This document shows positions 9,158-21,200 of a DNA stretch of 64,000 bases, piece by piece. The notes under the pieces are model-generated. The model searched no databases, was not told where the DNA came from, and was given only the letters and a program-made list of their open reading frames with translations. Position 1 is the stretch's first letter. The number at the start of each line of letters is the position of its first letter. Origin of the DNA: Zoogloea oleivorans (lineage in GTDB: Bacteria > Pseudomonadota > Gammaproteobacteria > Burkholderiales > Rhodocyclaceae); assembly GCA_030157785.1 (NCBI GenBank), contig JAOAUC010000078.1, positions 1 to 64,000 of the forward strand, in the 5' to 3' direction. Both the position numbers and the translations under genes were made by a program.

Positions 9158-9199
9158 GTCAGGAAATGACAGCTTTCCGGGAGAGGTTTTCACTACATT
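9158..9199 (+). promoter_or_regulatory. putative activator site and -10 of the giant adhesin gene
   Basis: GTCAGGAAATGACAGC lies at 9158-9173 and a -10-like TACATT at 9194-9199. With the preceding T the core is a perfect inverted repeat, TGTCA-GGAAA-TGACA (9157-9171). The 16-mer and its 36-base offset to the hexamer match the site at 2834. The predicted leader to the ATG at 9300 is about 94 bases. Confidence 0.55.
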
Positions 9200-9299
9200 T
9201 AACAAATATTGGTCCTCAATAGACCGGCCGTTTAGCCGTTAGTCACATTTCGTGATCCCAGAACCCCGTTCCGATCAAAGACTCTCCGGGAGTAATCGC

Positions 9300-12200
9300 A
9301 TGTCCGCAGCCGCCACTTCGACCCAAATCCTGTTCATTGACGCCCTGGTTCAGGACATCGATACGCTCCTCAGCACGATCGACCCGAACATTGAAGTCAT
9401 CTTGCTCAACGACCAGCAGGACGGCCTTACGCAGATTGCCAATGCGCTCGCCGGCCGCAGCGACATTGACGCAGTACATGTGATCTCCCATGGCGCCTCG
9501 GGCAGCCTGCAACTCGGCAGCGGTGAAGTCACCGAAGCCACGCTGACCGGGCAGGCCGAACAACTCGCACAGATCCGCGCCGCCCTGAGCGACAGCGCCG
9601 ACCTGATGCTCTATGGCTGCAACGTCGCCGACGGCACGAACGGCGCCTCCTTCATACAGGCCCTGGCAAACGCCACCGGCGCCGACGTGGCCGCTTCCAC
9701 CGACCTGACCGGCTCGGCCCTGCTGGGCGGCGACTGGGTGCTGGAAACCTCCACCGGCAGCATCGAAACCACGGCAGTGTCGTCCTCCGCCTACGACGAC
9801 GTGCTCGCCTCCGGGATCCTGCGCAACGCCTATGTCCGCTTCGGCTATAGCGACGACGGCACGCTGGGCTACGGTGGCACCTCCAAGCCCGGCATCCAGT
9901 ACGACAAGGACGGCACCCGCACCTTCCTCGACACCGCCGACTTCCTGACCCCGGGCTCGCCCTTCGAATTTTTCTCGGTCACCGCCAACGGCACCACCAA
10001 GACCAACAACAACAACAACTTCACGTCGCCGGGCATGGCGACGACGCTGACCAACTCGTCGCTCACGACCTCAGGCTCCGACACCTACGGTTCAGTCACC
10101 TATGTGTCCTACAACGGCAGCCTGAAGATCACCCAGATCTACACCCTGGGTGCCACCTCCCAGGTGATCTCCTTTCAGGTCACGATGGAGAACACCGGCG
10201 CCAGCACCATCTCCGGTGTCAAATACGCCCGCGGCATTGACCCTGACGTAGACTCCAACGGCCTCGCCGGCTCGACTTCGAGCACCAACAACGTCCGCGG
10301 TGCAGGCTCCATCGCCGCCACCGACATCGTGCTGGGCACCGGCCCGGTCAGCGGCCGCGTGATCGGCCTCTACTCCAACAGCTCCTTTACGCACAACACC
10401 GCCGTCACCGGCTGGACCACCGATCCGTCCTCCTATCTGGCGGGTGCTACCGTCGGCAATGGCGACAACACCATCGGTGTCGGCTTCGACCTCGGCTCCT
10501 TCGTTGCCGGCCAGGTCAAGAGCTTCTCCTTTGCCTACGTTTTCGCGGCCAGTGCCGCCAGCCTGCAGGCCTCTGTCGATCAGGTTCCGGTCAGCAATGC
10601 ATCTCCGACCCTGAGCACCTTCGCAGCCCCGGCAACCGGCACGACCGAAGATACCTCGGTAGAAATCACCTACGCCCAACTGGCCGCCCAGGGCAACGAA
10701 GCCGACGACACCGGCGTAACCGGCTTTGTCGTCAAGGCAGTATCCAGCGGCAGCCTGAAAATCGGCACCGATCCGGGCAGCGCCACCGCCTGGGCGCCCG
10801 GCACCAACGACGGGCTGCCCAGCAGCGGCACCCTCAAGCTCTACTGGACGCCGGCGGCCAACGCCAACGGCACGCTCAACGCCTTCACCGTTGTCGCCCG
10901 CGACGCCGACGGCGCCGTGTCAGCTTCGCCGGTTCAGGTGCAAGTCACCGCCAGCGCGGTTAACGACGCCCCGGTGGTAGCCTCCTCCGCCACCCCCGTC
11001 GCCCTGGCCGCCGTGCTTGAAGACCAGGCCACCATCAATGGCGCCACCGTCGAAGCCCTGTTTTCCCCGCGCTTCACCGACGTGGACAGCGGCGCCAGCC
11101 TCGGCGGCATCATCGTCACCGGCAACACCAACGCCAGCGGCGGCCAGTGGCAATACAGCACCGACGGCACCACCTGGTACGACATCGGCGCGGTCAGCGA
11201 CAGCACGGGCCTGGCCCTCTCCGCAGCCACCAAGGTCCGCTTCCTGCCCGACGCCGACTGGCACGGCACCCCCACGCCCCTCACCGTCTACCTCACTGAC
11301 AATGCCTACTCGGGCGGCTACACCGCCGGCGCCGTACGCGATACCGAAACCAGCCTGGCCGCCAACGGCGTGTCCACCAACCCGGCGAACCTGAGCACCT
11401 CGGTCACCTCGGTCAACGACGCCCCCGTCTTCACCAGCACGGCCGGCGCAGTCAGCGTCACCGAAACCGGCGCCTACGACAGCAGCGTAGCCGGCGGGGC
11501 GGTCAGTGTCAGCGGTGCCACCGGTCACCTCACCGGCAACGACGTGGAAGACGGCACGGCCGTCAGCTTCTCCATCCGCGGCGGCAGCACCAGCGGCGCC
11601 ACCGTTACCCGCGAAGCCTTCTACGGCACGCTGACGCTGAACACCACGACCCACGACTGGACCTACACGCCGACGAACTTCGTCGCCATCAATGCCCTGC
11701 AGGATGGCCAGGTCGTCACCGAAACCTTCGAAGTCAAGGTCATCGACTCCGCCGGCGCCTCCACTACCCAGAACCTGGTCGTCACCCTCACCGGCACCAA
11801 CGACACTCCGGTGCTCCATACCGCACTGGCCGACACCACCTTCAACGGCAACGGCGCCTGGCACTACCAGATCCCGGCCGACAGCTTCACCGATGCCGAC
11901 GGCACCAACTTGACCTACACCGTCGAGATCGTGGATGGCTCCGGCAATGTGATCGACACCATCGGCAGCACCACCGGGGTCGACGTCAACAAACCGTCCT
12001 ACTGGCTGACTTTCGACGAGCTCACGCATACCCTCAGCGGCACCCCGAGCATCACCGCGCCGCTGCCGCTCAACATCAAGGTCACCGCAACCGACGACCA
12101 CGCGGCCGCGCAAAGCGACATCTTCGCGGTCACACTGCAGCCGGCCACCTCCAGCGCCAACACCGTGCTCGATGCCGCCCCGCTGGCGACCAACGACCGC

Positions 12201-15200
12201 GTGGTGATCACCACCGACACTGCCGAACAAGTGCTGAGCCTGAGCGACTTCGGTGGCTACTCCGATGCCGAAGGCCATGCGCTCGCCAGCGTCACCATCT
12301 CGAACCTGAATGGCAGCGGCACGCTGCAGCTGAATGACGGCGCCGGCAACTGGAGCATCGTCGACCTGTCGTCGCCGCTGACCATCTCCGCGGCCGACAT
12401 CACAGCCGGCCTGCTCAAGTATGTCCCGGACGTCGCCCCGATCGGCAAGTCGGACTACGCCTCGATCGCCTTCAAGGTCAGCGACGGCACGCAACTCAGC
12501 GCGTCCTCCTACACCCTGTCGGTCGACACCATTGCCTACAACGCCTTCAACGGCCACTACTACCAGGCCGTCTCCACCGACGTAGCGATTTCCTGGGCTG
12601 ACGCCAAGACGGCAGCCGAAGGCATGAGCCTTGGTGGCTGGACGGGCTACCTGGCGACGATCACCGACGCTGGCGAAAATGCCTTCATCCTCAGCAAGCT
12701 GCCCAGCGACGGCTGGATCGGCGCCAGCGACGCCGTCGCCTACATCAACAGCGCAACTGGCGCGGCCACCTATGCCGACCAGAATGCCGCAGAAGGCAAC
12801 TGGTACTGGGTCACCGGCCCGGAAGCCGGCACCCTGTTCTCGGTAGGCAACGACAGTCCGGCCACCGAACCCGGCCAGTACGCCAACTGGAACTCGGGCG
12901 AACCCAACAACTCCGGTAACGAGAACTTTGCCGAGTTCTATGCCAGCGGCGGCGACCCCGGCATGTGGAACGACCTGCCCGGCACCAACACCAATGGCAT
13001 TCATGCCTATGTCGTCGAATTCAGCGGCCTGGCCCCCATCGGTGCGCTGAGCTACGGCATCACGGTCGCACCGCCGCAAATCAGCACCGCCGGCGTCGCG
13101 GCCTACACCGAGAATGCACCCGCGCAAACCCTCGCACCGGCGCTGGACATCTACTATCCGGACGGCACGATCACCGCCGCCTCCGTACGAATCAGCAACA
13201 ACCGCGCAACCGGCGACGTCCTGGCCTTCGCCAACGATGGCGTGACGATGGGCGACATCGTCGGCGCCTACACCGCCGGAACCGGCACTCTGGCCCTGTC
13301 CTCTGTCGGCGGCGCCACCGAAGCCCAATGGGAAGCTGCGCTCAAGGCCGTCACCTACGCCTCCACCAGCGAGAACCCGGGTAACGCCACCCGCACCCTC
13401 ACCTGGACCGTCACCGGCGGCGGCATTGATGCCAGCTCCGCGACCAGCCTTGCCGTGACCCCGGTCAATGACGCCCCGGTCGCCACCTTCACGCCGGACG
13501 TCAGCATCGCCGCCGGCAGCGCGGTAAGCACCAGCATCGGCAACATATTCACCGACCCGGAAGGCTCGCCTGTCACCTACAGCGCCACCCTGGCCAATGG
13601 TGACCCGCTGCCCGACTGGCTCCACTTCGACCCGGCCACCCACGTGTTCAGCGGCAATCCGCCGGCCGGCGTGCCCAGCCTCGACCTCAAGGTCAGCGGC
13701 TCGGACGGCTCCGCCACGGGTTACAGCAGCTTCACGATGAATTTCGCTGACGCCACCGCCGCTGCGGCAGCCCCCAACAACCTCGGCACCCTCGGGGACA
13801 TTACCGGCACCACCAGCCTGGGCAGCGTGCTTACCGCCGCCACCCCGGTCGATGGCGACGGCCGCACCCTCAACACCGCGGTCAATTACCAGTGGCAGGT
13901 ATCTGCCGACGGCGGCGCCACCTGGTCCGACGTGACCGGTGTCCGCGGCCAGGCCAGCACGCTGACCCTCGCCCAGACCGAATCCAGCAAGCAGATCCGC
14001 GTCCAGAGCTTCTACACCGACGACGGCGGCTACGGCGAAGCGCCGGTATCCAACGCCATCACCGTTCCCGCCTACAACCTGAGCGGCGCGGTCATCATCG
14101 CCGGGGCCACCACTCCGGGTGAAACCCTGGTCGCCAACCTCAGCGACAGCAATGGCCTGATCCACGCCACGCCGACCTATCAGTGGTACCGCGGCGACAC
14201 GGCCGGCACCGCCACCACCCCCATTTCCGGCGCCACCTACAGCGCCTACACGCTCACCAGCACCGACGCGGCCAAATACATCCGCGTGGTGGTCAGCTAC
14301 ACCGATGACGAAGGCACCGTCGAAAGCGTCGCCAACGTGTCTAGCCAGGTTCAGCTTGGCGCCATTGCACCGGTCGCCGTCAATGACGTCGCTGCTGCCG
14401 TCTTCGAAGCATCCGGCGCCAACAACGCGATTGCCGGCGGCACCCCGAGCGGCAACCTGCTCACCAACGACACCGACGCCAATGCCGGCGACACCAAGAC
14501 AGTCACCGAACTGCACCTGGGCAGTACCGAAGGCTTCGGCGACGCAGCCGATGACAGCGGCGGTGTCCTGACCATCGTCGGCCAGTACGGCACGCTGGAA
14601 GTCACCAAGGCCACCGGCGCTTACGTCTACACGGTCAACCAGGACAACGAATCGGTACAAGCCCTCAGCACCGGGGCCAGCCTGACCGAAACCTTCAACT
14701 ACACCGTTGCCGACGCCACCCTCCTGATCGACCGGGCCACCCTGACCCTGACCATCAACGGCGCCAACGATCTGCCGACCCTCTCCGGCACGCTGGCCTC
14801 GGCCACCGTCGCCGAAGACGCCGCCACCCCGCTGGCCATCGACGTGCTGAGCATCGTCGACCCGGACAGCGCCGCGATGAGCGTGCGCCTCACCGTGAGC
14901 GACGGCACCCTGCGGGCCATCAGCAGCGACCCGTCAGTCACTGTCACCGGCTCGGATACCGGCGTCGTCACCATCAGTGCCAGTTCGGCTTTCGCCCTGA
15001 GCGGCTGGCTGACCGACAACCAGGTGCTCTACGTCACCTCGCCGAACAGCAACGGCGCGGTAGCCAACCTGAGCTACCAGCTCAACGACGGCTCCGGCTT
15101 CGTTGCCGCGGGTACCCCCACGACAATCACCGCCACCGCCACCAACGACGCCCCGATCGTCGACCTGGGCGGCAGCAGCAGCGCCGGCAACGACTTCATC

Positions 15201-18200
15201 ACCACCTTCCGGCCGCGCGGCAGCGCAGTCGCTGTGGTTGATAGCACCGTCACGATCACCGACATCGACAGCAGCACGATCACGTCGGCTGTCGTCACCC
15301 TGGCCACCGGTGCCGACGACAACGTCTTCGGTACGGTTTACGAGACCCTCTCGTCTTCCTCGGGCGCCAGCTTTGTCCGCGGCGGCACCACGCTGACCAT
15401 TGCCGGCAACGGCACCGGCGCCGGCGGCCTGACCGGCGCGACCCAGCTGAACTTTACCGGCAGCGGCAGCCTGGTCGATTACCAGGAAGCCCTCAAGACC
15501 GTCCTCTACAACAACAGCAACCCGAACGCTGCCGCCGGCGATCGTACTGTCACGGTAAGCCTCAGCGACGGCAGCCTGGACTCCAACCTCGCCTCGTTCA
15601 GCACTGCCGCCACCAATGGCAGCATTGCCGTCGGCCAGCGCATCTTCATCGGCGGCGTGGATAGCGGCGAAACCGTCGCCCAGGTGGTCGACACCCAGCA
15701 CTTCGTCGCCAGCGGCCCGATCAGCGGCCTCACCAGCGGCTCGGCCCTCACCTTCTACGCAGCCGGCGCCCTCGTCACCTCCGCCACCCAGAGCGGCCCG
15801 GTAATCGCCACCACCACCATCCAGGTTCCCTGGACGCCGGTGATCGACATGAACGGTGACGGCCTCGCCGGTCGCAACCACAGTGTCACCTACGTCGAAG
15901 GCACGGCGGCCATCGCCATCTCCACCGCCGACGCCAGCATCACCGACCAGGGCGGCCTGATCCGCTCGCTGACCATCACCCTGACCAACCCGCTCGACAA
16001 CGGTGCGGGCGTCAAGGAATACCTGGTCGCCCCCAGCGTCGCAGTCAGTAACGCACTGGCCATCCACCACATCACGGCGAGCGGCAACGGCACGGGTGCC
16101 AACGGCCTCACGGGCGCCACCCAGATCGTCTTCACTTCCTCGGACGTGGGCGGCACCGATGCCACCAACTTCCAGATCGCCCTGCGCGGCACCAAGTACA
16201 TCAACGAAGACAACGCGCCCAACGGCAGCGCGGCACGCATCGTCACCACCTCCACCCAGGACGTGGACGGCAACGCCGGCGTAGGCGCGCAGACGCTCAT
16301 CAACCTGACCCCGGTCAATGACGCCCCGGTCGGCGCGGCCAACACCGTCACTGCTGTCGAAGACACCACCTACACCCTGCAGGTCGCCGACTTCCCGTTC
16401 AGCGACCCGACCGACGACGACGCCAGTGTCGTTGGCGACGCCAATGCCCTGCTGGCGGTCAAGATCACCACCCTGCCTGCCAGCGGCACCCTGCTGCTCA
16501 GCGGCGTAGCCGTCACCGCCGGCCAGACGGTTTCCGTCACCGACATCAGTGCCGGTCACCTCACCTACGCACCGGCCGCCAACAGCAGCGGCACGGCCGC
16601 CACCACCTTCACCTTCCAGGTCCAGGACAACGGCGGCACCGCCAACAGCGGCGTCGATCTTGACGCCACCCCGCGCACCCTGACCATCGACATCACGGCA
16701 GCCAACGACGCCCCGGTGCTCACCGGCCTCGCCACTACTGCCGCCACGGTCAACGAAGACACCGCCACCGCCCAGACGGTCGCAGACCTGCTCGGCACCC
16801 GCACCGACGTGGATACGGCCACCGGCGCCCATTCGGCCGACAATGGCATCCTCACCGGCATGGCGGTCTATGCCACCGACGAAACCGGCATCGGCGGCGG
16901 CTACTGGGAATACAGCGTCGACAGCGGCTCAAACTGGGCCACCCTCGCCCCGACCGCCGGCGACGTGGTCCTGCTGCGCAGCACCGACCAGGTCCGCTTC
17001 GTCCCCGACGGCCTCAACGGCACCACCGGACACCTCAGCTACTACGCCTGGGACCAGGCTACCGGCACCGCCGGCAGCACGGTCTCCAGCATTGCCGGCG
17101 ACGCCAACCTGGCCAACCGCGGCGGCGTCTCTCCGTACTCGGTCGATGCCGGCACCGTCACCCTCACCGTCACCGACGTCAATGACGCACCGACCATCAC
17201 CAACGGCGCGCCGACCCAGTCGGTGAACGAAGAAGGCAGCCTGACCGTCACCGGCCTGTCCTTCGGCGATGTGGACATCAGTGCCCGGGCCGACGGCGAC
17301 ACCACCAACGACGTACTCAGCGTGACCCTCAGCGTCGCCCACGGCACCCTCACGCTTGGCGACAGCACTGGCCTCAGCTTCCTCGACGACAGCGCCAACG
17401 GCGACGCCTCGCTCACCGTCAGCGGCACCCTCGACGCCCTCAACGCGGCCATCCTCACGCTGAGCTACAGCCCGACCCACGACTTCAGCGGCAGCGACAG
17501 CCTCGCCGTGGCCGTCAACGACCTGGGCAACGTCGGTTCTGGCGGCGCCCAAAACGCCACCACCTCCATCGCCCTCACCGTCAATCCGGTCAACGACGCC
17601 CCGGTGCTTACCGGCCTCGCCACCACCGCAGCCACGGTCAATGAAAACACCACCACCGCCCAGACGGTCGCCGATCTGCTTGGCGCCCGCACCGATGTAG
17701 ACACCGCCTCCGGCAGCCATTCCGCCAACAACGGCATCCTCACCGGCATGGCCGTTTATGCCACTGACGAAACCGGTGTCGGCGGCGGCTACTGGGAATA
17801 CAGCATCAACAGCGGCGCCAACTGGGCCACGCTCGACCCGACCGACGGCGACGTGGTTCTGCTGCGCAGCACCGACCAGGTCCGCTTCGTTCCCGACAGC
17901 CACAACGGCACCACCGGGCACCTCAGCTACTACGCCTGGGACCAGGCCACCGGCACTCCCGGCAACACCGTTACCGGTATTGCCGGCGACGCCAACCTGG
18001 CCAGCCGTGGCGGCGTCTCGCCTTACTCGGTCGATGCCGGCACCGTCACCCTGACCGTCACCGACGTCAATGACGCCGCCGTTGCCGACCTCAACGGCGG
18101 CACCGCCGGTATTGACGGCAGTGCCCAGTTCAAGCCCCGCGGCAACCCGGCACAAGTCTTTGGCAGCGTATCCATCAGCGACGTGGACAGTGGCGACCAG

Positions 18201-21200
18201 ATCACCGGCGCCACCGTCAGCCTCGCCACCGACACCGCTCTCGACAACCTCTTCGACACCACCTACGAGACGCTCTACTCCTCGTCCGGCGCCAGCTTCA
18301 CCAGTGGTGGCGCCACGCTGAGCATCAGCGGCAACGGCACGGGCGCTCACGGTCTCACCGCCGCCACCGTGCTCAGCATCAGCGGCACCGCCAGCGCTGC
18401 CGTCTATCAGGCTGCTTTGCAGACCGTGCTGTACGACAACGCCAACCCGAACGCCTATGCCGGCGTGCGGCAGGTGACCCTCGCCGTCCATGACGACGCC
18501 TCCACCACCGGCGGCACCGGTGCCGCCGACTCGGCAGTAGCCACCGTCAATCTGGCAGTCAACTGGTCGCCGGTTGTAGACCTGAACGGCGATGCCGTAT
18601 CCGACAGCAACGCCGACAGCGTGGCCGACCGCAACAACGTTGTCAGCTTCCTTGAAAACGGCGTCGGCGTGGCCATTGCGGCCAGCGATGCGTCGATTGT
18701 CGACCAGGACGGCAACCTCAAGTCGGTCACCGTCACCCTGACGAACCCCGTCAATGGCTCCGCCGAAAGCCTTTTCGTCGATGCCTCGGTACCCTACCTG
18801 AGCAGCCTGGGCATCACCGCTGTCGTCAGCCTCGACGGCCACACCGTTACCTTCACCGGCAACAAGGACGGCACCGCCTTCCAGTACGCGCTGCGTGCCG
18901 TGAAGTACATCAACACGTCGGACGATCCGACAAGCACCACTCGCGAGATCACCGTCGAATCGGTAGACCAGTCCGACCACACCGGCCTGGCCGCAACCGC
19001 CTACATCAACCCGGTGATCATCAACGACGCACCGACCAGCGCCAACGCCACGCTCACCTTCAACGAGGACACGACCCACACCTTCCTGGTGTCGGATTTC
19101 CCGTTCAGCGACGTGGATGCCAACAGCCTGCAGTCGGTACGTGTTGGCAGCCTGCCGGCCTTCGGCACGCTGGAACTCGACGGCGTTGCCGTAACGGCGG
19201 GCGATCTGCCCCTCGACGTGAGCCTGGCAAGCATCACCGACGGCCTGCTCACCTATGTGCCGAACGCCAACGCCAACGACACCCTGAGCGGTAGCGCCGA
19301 CAGCTTCAGCTTCCGCGTCATCGACGATGGCGGCAGCGCCCACGGGGGCGTACCGGTTTCGGTCGCAGCCTATACCGTCACCCTGCATATCACGCCGGTC
19401 AATGACCTGCCCGTCCCGAACCCGCCGACCGTTTCCGTCTCCGGCGTCGCCAAGGTTGGCGAGACACTGACCGCAGCACTGGTCGCCAGCGATGTGGACT
19501 TCGCCGGCGGCGTAATCCCCGGCTCCGAATACGACGTCCAGTGGCAGTCCCGCAGCCTGCCGGCAGGTACGTGGACCAACATCCCCTCGGCCACCGGCAC
19601 CAGCTACGTCCTGGCAGGCACCGATGCCAACCAGGAAGTCCGCGCCGTAGTGGTGTACCACGACACGCCTGCCGACCCGATCACCGTCGATTCCGACTCC
19701 CCGACCGCTCCGCTGGTCGTCGTCGCAGCCGACGGCAGCCTGAGCATCGACGTTGATGGCGGCACAGATCCGACGCATCCGGTCACCATCACCCTGCCTC
19801 CCGGCACCACCGGCCCGGTCACCATCAACAACACCGGTACCACGCCGATCACCGTCACCGGTCTGGTCGCACCGACCACCCTCAGCACCTCCGGCGACGG
19901 CCCGCTCATCATCGATCACCCGACCGGCGACGTAGATATCACCAACACCGGAACCGGCACGGTCACAGTGGCCGGCCCGAACGACGGCAGCGTGATCACC
20001 GTCGATGGCACCGGCCCGGTTACCGTCAGCAACCCCGCTGGCGACCTGACGGTGGATAACACCGGCACGGGTACCACTACCGTTACCGGCCTGGGCGGCA
20101 CCTCGACCCTCTCCACCACTGGTTCCGGCCCGGTCACCGTCACTGCTCCGGCCGATGGCGCCACCATCATCAACAGCGGCGCCGGCGACGTAACCGTCAC
20201 CGACCCGGTTGGCGATCTCACTGTCAGCAACGCCGGCAGCGGCACCACCACCGTCAATGGTCCTGCCGACGGCGCCACCCTCACCAACAACGGCGCCGGT
20301 ACCACCACCGTCAATGGCGTCACCGGCACCCTCAATACTGCCGGCACCGGCAGCACGGACATCAATGCACCGGCCGACGGCGCCGTCATCAACGACACCG
20401 GCAGCGGCCCGCTCTCCGTCACCGACCCCGTCGGCAACCTCACCGTCAATAACGGCGGTGGCGGCACCGCAACCGTCACCGGCGCGGCACCCGGCAGTAC
20501 CGTCACCACCAGCGGCCCGGTCACCCTGGCCAACCCGGTTGGCGATCTCACCCTGGCCGGCACCGGCACCAACACCGTCACCAACCCGGTCGACGGCGCC
20601 ACCCTCACCAACAACGGCACTGGCACCACCACCGTCAATGGCGTCAGCGGCACCCTCAATACCGCCGGCACCGGCACCACGGACATCAACGGGCCGGCCG
20701 ATGGCACTGTCATCAACGACACCAGCAGCGGCCCGCTGAGCGTCACCGACCCCGTCGGCAACCTTACCGTCAGCAACGGTGGCGGCGGCACCGCAACCGT
20801 CACCGGCGCAGCCACCGGCAGCACCATCACCACCCACGGCCCCATCACCCTGGCCAATCCGGACGGCGACCTGACCCTGGCAGGCGACGGCACCAACACC
20901 GTCACCGGCCTGGACGGCACCCTCACCACCAGCGGCACTGGCCCGACCACCGTCACCGCACCGCTTAACGGCGCCGCCATCAGCAATACCGGCACCGGCA
21001 ACGTCAGCATTGTCGACCCGGCCAACCTGACCATCGACAATCACGGCAGCACCCCGATCAGCGTCAGCAGTGCCGCCGACCATGCCGTGCTGAGCCTCAT
21101 CGGTACGGGTCCGACAGACATCAGCGCACCGGACGGCGACCTCACCGTTGCCAACACCGGCACCGGCGTGGCCAACGTCAGCGGCCTGACCGACGGCTCG

